A stretch of DNA of 6,798 nt, taken from Nitrospinota bacterium (GTDB lineage Bacteria; Tectomicrobia; Entotheonellia; J063). This document shows positions 1 through 5,324 of this stretch, piece by piece. Each line of letters opens with the position of its first letter. Within the stretch, counting starts at the first letter, position 1. The position numbers were made by a program, and so were the translations under genes. Location: NCBI GenBank assembly GCA_003696125.1, contig RFHZ01000674.1, positions 1 through 6,798 of the forward strand, in the 5' to 3' direction. The notes under the pieces were generated by a model. That model saw only the letters and a list, made by a program, of their open reading frames with translations. It was not told the origin of the DNA and searched no databases.

Positions 1-1062
1 ACCGGTAGGAAACTTGTGTCCTACCTGGCTTCTGACCACGACATCAACGGTCAGGGTAGATGGAGAAAGGCTCAGATTGGCGATGCTGAGGGTAGCGGTA
101 CGTTTCTGCAGTTGATCGAGAGTCCGGGTAAGCGTTGCCTCGAACTGCTCACCGGTCGCGGTTATGCCCAGTTCATCCCCAAAGGCTTTCAAGATCTTCA
201 ACATGTAGGCATTACCCCCGACAAAGACATGTTTGGAGAAGGGCTGGCGGGGTTGCCCACCGGTAAGAGAGATCTGGACACCTCCCTGCGCGTGCGGCAT
301 ATGACAGCCCTGGCAGGTCTGGCTCTTGGCATACACACTCTGGCGCCATTCCAGGTAGGGGGTCTGTTCCGGAAAGGCGCCCACGATGTTTCCGTCCTTA
401 TCGAGAGTAGGGGTGTACAGGGTATGACAGGTGGCGCAGAGAGCCGACTTCCTGATATGTAAGCCTTGGGCCGGCAGGAATCCAGAGGCGCTCTGCATCA
501 GGGTGGCCTGCTCAGGAGCGATAGCGTAGGGACCAAAGAGTGTTCGTTCTCCGGCCGGGGCCTGGGCATCGATGATGAACTTGCCGCTAAAGCTGGTGGC
601 ATCCCCCAGATTGTCAGGCCGGATCTGGTGGCATACGGTACAGGAGACCCCGTCTGTGGCCAGAGCATGCAGCGCATTTTTCGGGTCGAGGAATCCCTGA
701 TCCAGGATCTTCCCTTTCTGTCCCTGTTGATACGCCGTGAAGCGGGCCATGGGCATATGGCAGGTGGCGCATTTATCTTCGATGATGGCCTGAAGCTGGG
801 GGTGGATGAGGACTTCGCTACGAACCGTGGCCTGCCAGTAGGGATCGCGAGCCGAGTTGGCCATCAGGGTGGAACGCCAGAAAGAGTCGATAGACACGTC
901 GGTACCGGCTTCGTCTTGTAACCCGGTGTGACACATGGCGCATATCCCCGAGGTGGCAAAGTAGCGTCCCTCTTCCTGGGGCAGGGATAGACCAGAGTAG
1001 GCGGGACGGAGAGTAAAAAGCATGAGAGCCGTCAGAATGAGCATGGTCAGATGTTTTGGCAT
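1..1062 (-). CDS. Secreted multiheme cytochrome c (5 CXXCH visible), 3' end cut by window edge
   Basis: Reading the minus strand from ATG at 1062 gives 354 codons with no stop before the left edge. Residues 1-24 look like a Sec signal peptide: MPKHL, then a hydrophobic stretch, with possible cleavage after PAYS. Five CXXCH haem c sites follow: CAMCH 41-45, CATCH 98-102, CTVCH 141-145, CATCH 209-213 and CQGCH 250-254. Extra His residues are available as distal ligands (HMP after two of the sites, and His278). The visible sequence ends with GHKFPTG (348-354), a segment recurrent in large periplasmic multihaem cytochromes, so a further domain probably lies outside the window. By family knowledge it is exported, haem is attached covalently, and it carries electrons in the periplasm or at the cell surface. 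The redox partner is unknown. The start is fixed by an AGGAGG site seven bases upstream (1070-1075). Open frames on the opposite strand (16-462, 466-921) lack any family signal and are shadows of this gene. Confidence 0.93.
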   Translation of the reverse strand, partial: MPKHLTMLILTALMLFTLRPAYSGLSLPQEEGRYFATSGICAMCHTGLQDEAGTDVSIDSFWRSTLMANSARDPYWQATVRSEVLIHPQLQAIIEDKCATCHMPMARFTAYQQGQKGKILDQGFLDPKNALHALATDGVSCTVCHQIRPDNLGDATSFSGKFIIDAQAPAGERTLFGPYAIAPEQATLMQSASGFLPAQGLHIRKSALCATCHTLYTPTLDKDGNIVGAFPEQTPYLEWRQSVYAKSQTCQGCHMPHAQGGVQISLTGGQPRQPFSKHVFVGGNAYMLKILKAFGDELGITATGEQFEATLTRTLDQLQKRTATLSIANLSLSPSTLTVDVVVRSQVGHKFPTG

Positions 1063-1246
1063 ACCTCTACCTCCTCTTACATGGTAGATACTCCTGTCAA
1101 CCGTTTTACAGAAAAGGCCCTGCACGGTGGGCACATCCGGTAAAGAGCTGCTGGTGACCTTCTCTGGTGAAAACCGCGTGGTAGATCAACCGTTGCTGAG
1201 AGAGGTGTGACTCCTGAGGCGCTTCCTGTTGCCAGATGCCGTGCGC

Positions 1247-1276
1247 ATTATAGGGCACAGGGCAGTTGCCTGTCAA
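1247..1276 (-). promoter_or_regulatory. Sigma70-like promoter for the cytochrome gene
   Basis: On the minus strand a consensus -35 TTGACA (1271-1276) is separated by 18 bp from a consensus -10 TATAAT (1247-1252). Both hexamers match 6/6. Transcription would start near 1240, leaving a leader of about 178 nt before the cytochrome ATG. No operator is evident within the core promoter. Confidence 0.8.
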
Positions 1277-1325
1277 GGAGTCCCTCCGGGCCGTAGAGCA
1301 CGACCTCCGCAGGCTGATTGCCTGG

Positions 1326-1354
1326 TAGACAGCCCGGGGAAAAAAGGCTATTAT
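1326..1354 (+). promoter_or_regulatory. Sigma70-like promoter for the phosphoesterase gene
   Basis: TAGACA (1326-1331) and TATTAT (1349-1354) each match the -35 and -10 consensus at 5/6 positions and are separated by 17 bp. The start would fall near 1361, giving a leader of about 49 nt. The ribosome site before ATG 1410 is a less typical purine run, AAGGGGGA (1396-1403), six bases from the start. Confidence 0.65.
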
Positions 1355-1409
1355 CAAACAGCAGGGAACTGTATGGCTCGTAACGTTATAGCGAAAAGGG
1401 GGAAGTCCT

Positions 1410-3476
1410 ATGTCATTTACCTTTGCCGTGGTTACCGATTCTCATGTCAAGCTAGAAGAGGGGGATTTCTCGTCCCCTTACGCCTCCAATCAACTGGCCG
1501 TTGCCCGCAATCGCTATGTCATCGAGTACCTGAACCGTCTCGCTCCCGCCTTTGTCATCCATCTCGGCGATTTCGTGCAGGCGGTACCGGTTCTCCCCAG
1601 CTATGAGCCGGCGATGGAGGTGGCCAAAGCGTTGTTTCAGCAGCTCAAGAGCCCTCTGCACACCATCCCGGGGAATCACGATCTCGGTGACAAGCCGGTA
1701 CCCTGGATGCCGGCCCCGCTGGTCACCGAAGCGAACCACCGTCGCTTTGAGCGTTTCTGGGGTGCTACCTTCTCCGCCTTCGACCACCAGGGCTGTCGCT
1801 TCATCCTCATCAACTCACCGGTCCTCAACTCTGGCCTGCCCACGGAAGAGCGGCAGCGGGTCTGGCTGGAGGAGGAGCTGGCCACCCATCAGGGTAAACG
1901 GATCTTCCTCTGCACCCACTATCCCCTCTACCTGACCCATGCCCGTGAAGAGGATCATTACGACAACATCAGCGAGCCGGCCCGTTCCTGGCTCCTCTCT
2001 CTCCTGGAGCGATACCGGGTGGAGGCGGTCTTTGCCGGTCATGTCCACCATTTCTTCTATGACCGGCATGGAGAGACCGACCTGTACGTGCTGCCTGCCC
2101 TGGCCTTCACCCGCCAGGATTACAGCGAGCTCTTCTCCATCGACCCGGCAGATGAGTACGGTCGTAACGATGCCGACAAGCTGGGGTTCCTGCTGGTCGA
2201 TGTCTCTGCGCAGGGCCACACGGTACGCTTCATCCGCACCGGAGGCCGGACCAGGCCGGAAGAGGTTCCGGCTCCTGCTTCATCCTGGCGCTGGAGCGCT
2301 CCGCCCCAGAGCGATGCCCTCCGGCTCGGGGTCTATCTCCGCCATGCCTGGGCCCAGCCGGTGGCGATGCCTTACGGGAACCTGGACGAGTTTGTGCGCA
2401 AGAAGGCGCGTAACGATTATCCCCTTCTGGCCCTGGGGGATCTGGGTATCCGCCGGTTGCGCATTCCGATCGGCGATCTCCTGGAAGCGGAAACACGGGA
2501 ACGAATGCGCACGCTCAGGGCGCAGGGATACGCCTTCACCGTCTTCAGCATCGGTCTCCCTTCCCCCCGGCTCCGGGAGACCGTGGCCCGGTACCATGAC
2601 CTGCTGGAGGCCTGGGAGGTGGTGAGTACCGGGGAGCCGGTCGAGACACTGGCCACCTCTCTGCAGGAGATCAAGCAGGCCGTGCCGATCCAGGTGTTTC
2701 TCTCCCAGATCGTCACCGCGGCCACCACCTATCATGGGGAGCAGGGTTCCCGTTTTCATCACTTTGTCCGCCATGGATTTCGTGCCGCCGATGCCGGGGC
2801 CCTGGCTGTTCTGGACAAGGTAGCCGGCTGCATCGATGGGGTGGTCTTCTCCCTTCCTCCTGAGGAGCAGCCCTGGGAGGGGATAGCCCGGATCCGGCAG
2901 CAGGCAAGCAGCCGGGGGATAGCTCCCCTGGTTCATGTCCAGATGCAGGGCTCGGACAATCCGGCTCTTGCCCACATCGATGATCAGGCCATCGCCAACC
3001 GGGTAGCCGAGTCGGTCCTGGCAGCCCTGGTCAACGCTGTTCCCCTCTTCCTGGATACCTTTATCGATCATGATCGAGGGTATCATGTGCGGCATGGCCT
3101 GCTGGACCGGCGCTGCAATCCACGACCAGCCTATCAGGTCCTGCGTCACCTGCAACGGCTCCTCCCTGCTTTCCCCTCTCCCCGGCAGGGGGAGAGGGTC
3201 CAGGTCGACCAGGGACGGCTCTTCTGCCTCTCCTCCCCTTCCTCCTCTGCCCTCCTCCTGCTCCCGCATCCGGGAGGAGAGTCGCTCAAGGTAGAGAGCC
3301 TGGCCGCTCCCGGTCTTGCTCTCCGGCAGGGAAAGGGGAGGGGGATCGATCTGGTTACCGGAGAGGAGAGGAGTATCCGCTGGAGGCGAGACGAGCAGGC
3401 AGCAGGGGAGAGGGTGGTCATCGAGGAGACGCTGACCGCCTCCGGCCCGCTCCTTATCCTCCTCCAGGCAAGCTAG
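1410..3476 (+). CDS. Calcineurin-like metallophosphoesterase fused to a probable TIM-barrel-like domain
   Basis: The protein has 688 residues, no signal peptide and is presumably cytoplasmic. Residues 5 to about 275 form a metallophosphoesterase domain of the class III cyclic-nucleotide phosphodiesterase / CpdA-like type. All dinuclear metal motifs are present: DSH (Asp10, His12), GD (Asp54), GNHD (88-91), CTH (His170) and GHVH (210-213). Hydrolysis of a phosphomono- or diester is therefore expected, but the substrate cannot be read off. Residues about 303-585 do not belong to that fold. Alternating hydrophobic strands and helices (LRLGVYL, GIRRLRIPIGDL, FTVFSIGL, IQVFLSQIV, GVVFSL, LVHVQMQ, VPLFLDTF) ending in a PAYQVLRHLQ helix suggest a glycoside-hydrolase-like (beta/alpha)8 barrel. 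I could not assign catalytic acids. Residues about 590-688 form a low-complexity, Ser/Leu/Arg-rich tail, probably beta-rich, that includes a DNA inverted repeat. The gene has its own promoter and its stop overlaps that of the convergent RraA-family gene. The phosphoesterase part is certain; the barrel is inferred. Confidence 0.9.
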   Translation: MSFTFAVVTDSHVKLEEGDFSSPYASNQLAVARNRYVIEYLNRLAPAFVIHLGDFVQAVPVLPSYEPAMEVAKALFQQLKSPLHTIPGNHDLGDKPVPWMPAPLVTEANHRRFERFWGATFSAFDHQGCRFILINSPVLNSGLPTEERQRVWLEEELATHQGKRIFLCTHYPLYLTHAREEDHYDNISEPARSWLLSLLERYRVEAVFAGHVHHFFYDRHGETDLYVLPALAFTRQDYSELFSIDPADEYGRNDADKLGFLLVDVSAQGHTVRFIRTGGRTRPEEVPAPASSWRWSAPPQSDALRLGVYLRHAWAQPVAMPYGNLDEFVRKKARNDYPLLALGDLGIRRLRIPIGDLLEAETRERMRTLRAQGYAFTVFSIGLPSPRLRETVARYHDLLEAWEVVSTGEPVETLATSLQEIKQAVPIQVFLSQIVTAATTYHGEQGSRFHHFVRHGFRAADAGALAVLDKVAGCIDGVVFSLPPEEQPWEGIARIRQQASSRGIAPLVHVQMQGSDNPALAHIDDQAIANRVAESVLAALVNAVPLFLDTFIDHDRGYHVRHGLLDRRCNPRPAYQVLRHLQRLLPAFPSPRQGERVQVDQGRLFCLSSPSSSALLLLPHPGGESLKVESLAAPGLALRQGKGRGIDLVTGEERSIRWRRDEQAAGERVVIEETLTASGPLLILLQAS
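3174..3198. repeat. Perfect 10-bp inverted repeat inside the phosphoesterase gene
   Basis: CCCTCTCCCC (3174-3183) and GGGGAGAGGG (3189-3198) are exact reverse complements separated by the 5-nt loop GGCAG. The hairpin lies in frame in the C-terminal tail and encodes roughly SPRQGER. Similar CCCTCTCCC/GGGAGAGGG hairpins are common dispersed elements in GC-rich bacterial genomes, so this may be a small repeat that entered the reading frame. It sits between the barrel and the last 90 residues, as expected for a tolerated insertion. Confidence 0.75.
3473..3476. other. Shared CTAG: overlapping stop codons of convergent genes
   Basis: The phosphoesterase stops with TAG at 3474-3476 and the RraA-family gene stops with TAG on the other strand at 3475-3473. 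The two stops overlap within the self-complementary tetramer CTAG. No intergenic space and no hairpin-plus-T-run terminator is present here for either transcript. Confidence 0.95.
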
Positions 3477-4171
3477 GTGTACATGGCGTCGATGATCTCG
3501 CAGCCCCCTTTCTGCAGGGCTTCATCGACCCATTGGCGACCGCTGAGATCACCGGCCTGGTAGGCGGCAATGGTTTTGGCTTCCCGTTCTGCCTGGAGTC
3601 GCGTCTTTTCCAGGATCTCTTTCGCTTCTTTCTGGGGGATGACCACGACCCCGTCGTCATCCCCCACGATGATATCGCCGGGACGGACGGTCAGCCCGCC
3701 GCAGGAGATGGGGACGTTGATCTCGCCGGGTCCGTTTTTAAAGGGGCCCAGGGGAGTAACTCCCCGCGCAAAGACCGGAAAGTCCATCTCCCGGATGGCC
3801 AGGGAATCACGGACCGCTCCATCGATGACAAAGCCGGCCAGTCCTCGTGCCCTGGCGTACTGGCACATGATCTCGCCGATGATGGCGACCGTGGTATCTC
3901 CCTGCGCATCGACCACGATGACATCTCCTGGCTGGGCCACATCGAGCGCCTTGTGGGTGAGGAGATTGTCGCCGATACGGGCTTTGACCGTCACGGCAAC
4001 GCCGACCAGCTTGAGACCCGGCCTGTGTATCGGTTTGATTGCGGCATGCATCGCACCGAAGCGGCTCATGTTATCGGTGATGTTCCCGGTGCAGTATTTG
4101 CTGTATTCTGCCACCAGCGCCTTATCTGGACGAGGAACCTGGAGAAAGACGCGATACCCGATATTGCTCAT
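3473..4171 (-). CDS. RraA / HMG-aldolase family protein
   Basis: The protein has 232 residues, the usual length for the RraA-like family. Some members cleave 4-hydroxy-4-methyl-2-oxoglutarate or related oxo-acids to pyruvate with a divalent metal. Others bind RNase E, and older databases mislabel the family as a menaquinone methyltransferase. Family signatures are visible: ITDNMSRFGAM (31-41), the PGDVIVVD strand (81-88), GE (99-100) and, 20 residues after Glu100, the Arg121-Asp122 pair in IDGAVRD. This is the aldolase-type metal and substrate motif, with Glu in the first acidic position. PGDIIVGDDDGVVVIP (164-179) completes the fold. The start at 4171 is chosen because AAGGAGG lies six bases upstream; a start at 4207 would put this ribosome site inside the gene. 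The catalytic motif and the neighbouring dehydrogenases favour an oxo-acid aldolase over an RNase E regulator, but the substrate is unknown. The gene is divergent from the SDR pair and convergent with the phosphoesterase. Confidence 0.93.
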   Translation of the reverse strand: MSNIGYRVFLQVPRPDKALVAEYSKYCTGNITDNMSRFGAMHAAIKPIHRPGLKLVGVAVTVKARIGDNLLTHKALDVAQPGDVIVVDAQGDTTVAIIGEIMCQYARARGLAGFVIDGAVRDSLAIREMDFPVFARGVTPLGPFKNGPGEINVPISCGGLTVRPGDIIVGDDDGVVVIPQKEAKEILEKTRLQAEREAKTIAAYQAGDLSGRQWVDEALQKGGCEIIDAMYT

Positions 4172-4177
4172 CTTTTT

Positions 4178-4183
4178 CCTCCT
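4178..4183 (-). promoter_or_regulatory. Ribosome binding site that decides the RraA-family start
   Basis: On the minus strand AGGAGG (part of AAAAGGAGGAAAAAG) lies six bases before ATG 4171. This places the true start 12 codons inside the longest open frame and removes the implausible basic leader MLGVMLYKRRKK. Confidence 0.85.
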
Positions 4184-4223
4184 TTTGTAGAGCATGACAC
4201 CTAGCAACGCTTACCTATCAACC

Positions 4224-4252
4224 ATTATAGGGGACAAGGAGGGGAAAGGAAA
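4224..4252 (-). promoter_or_regulatory. Probable promoter for the RraA-family gene
   Basis: On the minus strand a perfect -10 TATAAT occupies 4224-4229. The best -35 at 17 bp is TTTCCT (4247-4252), which matches poorly, so the promoter may be weak or activator-dependent. The predicted start near 4217 leaves a leader of about 46 nt. Confidence 0.5.
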
Positions 4253-4278
4253 CCCAAAAGCCTGGAGGAAAATGGGAG

Positions 4279-4307
4279 TTGACAGCAGAGCAAAGAGGGC
4301 CCAGAAT
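4279..4307 (+). promoter_or_regulatory. Probable promoter for the SDR operon
   Basis: A consensus -35 TTGACA (4279-4284) is followed after 17 bp by CAGAAT (4302-4307), a 4/6 match to the -10. The transcript would begin near 4314 and carry a leader of about 195 nt that contains the palindrome and the heptamer array. A TATAAT at 4386-4391 lies closer to the gene but has no acceptable -35. Confidence 0.5.
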
Positions 4308-4336
4308 AGCAGAGGGACAGAGGCACCGGACGCCTG

Positions 4337-4364
4337 GTAGGGGCGCAGCGCGCTGCGCCCCTAC
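4337..4364. repeat. Perfect 28-nt GC-rich palindrome (REP-like)
   Basis: The sequence from 4337 to 4364 equals its own reverse complement with no unpaired centre. The left arm is GTAGGGGCGCAGCG and the right arm CGCTGCGCCCCTAC. Palindromes of the GTAGGGGCG/CGCCCCTAC type are frequent dispersed intergenic elements in several GC-rich bacteria and are often linked to REP/RAYT-type mobility. There is no T-run after it, so it is not a classical intrinsic terminator. In RNA it would form a very stable hairpin within the SDR leader. Confidence 0.85.
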
Positions 4365-4393
4365 GCGCTACACGGAACACTTGACTATAATAA

Positions 4394-4421
4394 ACCAGGC
4401 ACGAAAGACCAGGCACAAAGG
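4394..4421. repeat. Tandem pair of 14-nt repeats
   Basis: ACCAGGCACGAAAG (4394-4407) is followed directly by ACCAGGCACAAAGG (4408-4421), with 12 of 14 positions identical. A further ACAAAGG follows at 4423-4429. The period is twice that of the heptamer array next to it, suggesting one slippage-prone tract. Confidence 0.7.
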
Positions 4422-4435
4422 GACAAAGGATTTAC

Positions 4436-4491
4436 TCAGTCCTCAGTCCTCATCACTCATTACTCGTTACTCATCACTCGTTACTCATTAC
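4436..4491. repeat. Tandem heptamer array, eight units
   Basis: Eight contiguous 7-mers can be read: TCAGTCC twice, then TCATCAC, TCATTAC, TCGTTAC, TCATCAC, TCGTTAC and TCATTAC. The consensus of the last six is TCRTYAC. A degenerate unit ending in TTAC precedes the array (4429-4435). The array stops five bases before the SDR ribosome site and contains no open frame. Comparable heptanucleotide tandem repeats (STRR) are known from cyanobacteria and similar tracts occur in other large GC-rich genomes. Unit number is likely to vary between strains. Confidence 0.85.
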
Positions 4492-4508
4492 TTTTCGAGG
4501 AGGAGGTT

Positions 4509-5297
4509 ATGATTCTGGAACAGTTTCGTCTGGATGGTAAGGTAGCCATCGTGACCGGAGCCGGCCGGGGGCTGGGCAAGGCGATGGCGCTTGCGCTGGC
4601 CGAGGCTGGTGCCGATGTCGTGGTTACTGCCCGCACGGCGACACAGATCATGGAGACGGCCGAGGAGATCCAGAAGCTGGGGAGGCGCACGCTGGCCATA
4701 CCGACCGATGTGACCAGCTCCCAGCAGGTCAACAGCATGGTGGAGCAGACGATAAGCACCTTGGGGCACATCGACATCCTGATCAACAACGCCGGTGGGG
4801 GACTCGGTTTGAACAAACCGGTGTTGGAGTTGACCGATGAGGAGTGGCATCTGGGGATCAATACCAATCTGACCGGAACCTTCTTCTGCACGCGGGCGGT
4901 GGGGAAATACCTGGTGGAACAGCAGAGCGGCAGCGTGATCAACATCAGCTCAGGCTGGGGATTCCGGGGAGGGCGGAACTACATCATTTACTGCTCGAGC
5001 AAGGGAGGAGTGATCCAGTTTACACGTGCCCTGGCCATGGAGTGGGCGCGGGAGAATATCCGGGTCAACTGTATTGCTCCGGGTCTCTTCCCGACCAGGC
5101 CCCCGCGGAACGAGCAGGAGGAGCGACGCCGGCTGAATGCGGAGAAGTTTACCCCGCTGAAGAGGCTGGGAGTGCCAAAGGAACTCGGTCCCCTGGCCGT
5201 CTTTCTCGCCTCGGATGCGTCAGCGTACATCACCGGTGAGGTGATCGTCATCGATGGGGGAGCGCTGGCCGGTGGCTATGCGCCGATGGTGGATTGA
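4509..5297 (+). CDS. Short-chain dehydrogenase/reductase, classical type, first of tandem pair
   Basis: The protein has 262 residues and is a cytoplasmic NAD(P)-dependent oxidoreductase of the classical SDR family. The Rossmann glycine motif TGAGRGLG is at 16-23, the adenine-contact Asp67-Val68 at 67-68 and NNAG at 93-96. The catalytic tetrad is complete: Asn120 (in TNLTG), Ser148, Tyr161 and Lys165 (YCSSK). The C-terminal TGEVIVIDGGALAGG is typical of FabG/gluconate-5-dehydrogenase-like members. The Arg after the second strand (TART, 40-43) would fit NADP(H), but this is weak inference. The substrate (3-oxoacyl, sugar acid or other hydroxy acid) cannot be decided. The start is supported by a GAGGAGGAGG run (4497-4506) just upstream. 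A paralogue follows after 27 nt on the same strand with no terminator, so the two are probably cotranscribed. Compared with that paralogue this protein has two extra residues after NNAG and a longer C-terminal substrate-loop region. Confidence 0.95.
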   Translation: MILEQFRLDGKVAIVTGAGRGLGKAMALALAEAGADVVVTARTATQIMETAEEIQKLGRRTLAIPTDVTSSQQVNSMVEQTISTLGHIDILINNAGGGLGLNKPVLELTDEEWHLGINTNLTGTFFCTRAVGKYLVEQQSGSVINISSGWGFRGGRNYIIYCSSKGGVIQFTRALAMEWARENIRVNCIAPGLFPTRPPRNEQEERRRLNAEKFTPLKRLGVPKELGPLAVFLASDASAYITGEVIVIDGGALAGGYAPMVD

Positions 5298-5324
5298 GGA
5301 AGCGATTGAAGAGGAGATTGGTGC

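Larger units (their letters stand above)
1063..1409. other. Divergent intergenic region, cytochrome / phosphoesterase
   Basis: This is a 347-nt gap between two divergently transcribed genes. It holds one sigma70-like promoter for each direction, with about 50 bp between the two -35 boxes. The right end (1361-1409) is the short leader of the phosphoesterase gene and the left part (1063-about 1240) is a long leader of the cytochrome gene. In that leader the words TGGTAGA and TCAACCGTT occur twice on the plus strand, at 1082-1105 with an 8-nt gap and at 1179-1194 with no gap. I found no RNA gene, no recognised riboswitch and no intrinsic terminator. A minus-strand open frame at 1106-1357 spans the promoter and is probably not a gene. 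Confidence 0.75.
4172..4508. other. Divergent intergenic region, RraA-family gene / SDR pair, repeat-rich
   Basis: This is a 337-nt gap carrying control signals for both directions plus repetitive DNA. From left to right it holds the RraA-family leader and promoter (4172-4252), the SDR promoter (4279-4307), a 28-nt perfect palindrome (4337-4364), two near-identical 14-mers (4394-4421), an eight-unit heptamer array (4436-4491) and a strong SDR ribosome site (4497-4506). An open frame at 4279-4512 consists of this non-coding material and is not credible as a gene. Confidence 0.8.

Noticed and set aside
16-921. Two plus-strand open frames (16-462 and 466-921)
   Set aside because: They are antisense to the cytochrome frame, which has five CXXCH motifs and a signal peptide. 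Their sequences show no recognisable domain.
1063-1240. GEMM-type riboswitch in the cytochrome leader
   Set aside because: The conserved GEMM core and the paired tetraloop-receptor layout are not present by eye. A covariance search would settle it.
1106-1357. Minus-strand open frame of 83 codons upstream of the cytochrome gene
   Set aside because: It spans the consensus promoter at 1247-1276, has no clear ribosome site, and shows no firm family motif. A faint BolA-like look (QQRLIYHAV) is too short to trust.
2280-3269. Long minus-strand open frame of 329 codons
   Set aside because: It lies antisense to the phosphoesterase gene, is low in complexity and has no motif. High GC makes such long shadows likely.
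3533-4204. Plus-strand open frames opposite the RraA-family gene
   Set aside because: The minus-strand protein has full-length family signatures and a ribosome site. The plus-strand frames have neither.
4172-4207. Longer start for the RraA-family gene at 4207
   Set aside because: The extra 12 residues include the Shine-Dalgarno sequence translated as KRRKK. The internal ATG at 4171 is correctly spaced from it.
4337-4364. Palindrome as an intrinsic terminator
   Set aside because: No T-run follows on either strand (the right flank is GCGCTACACGG), and no gene ends into it.
4381-4391. TTGACT and TATAAT close together as an SDR promoter
   Set aside because: The two hexamers overlap by one base (4381-4386 and 4386-4391), so they cannot serve as a -35/-10 pair. 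No good partner lies at the right distance.
4436-4491. Heptamer array as a CRISPR array
   Set aside because: Units are seven bases long and contiguous, with no spacers and no cas genes nearby.
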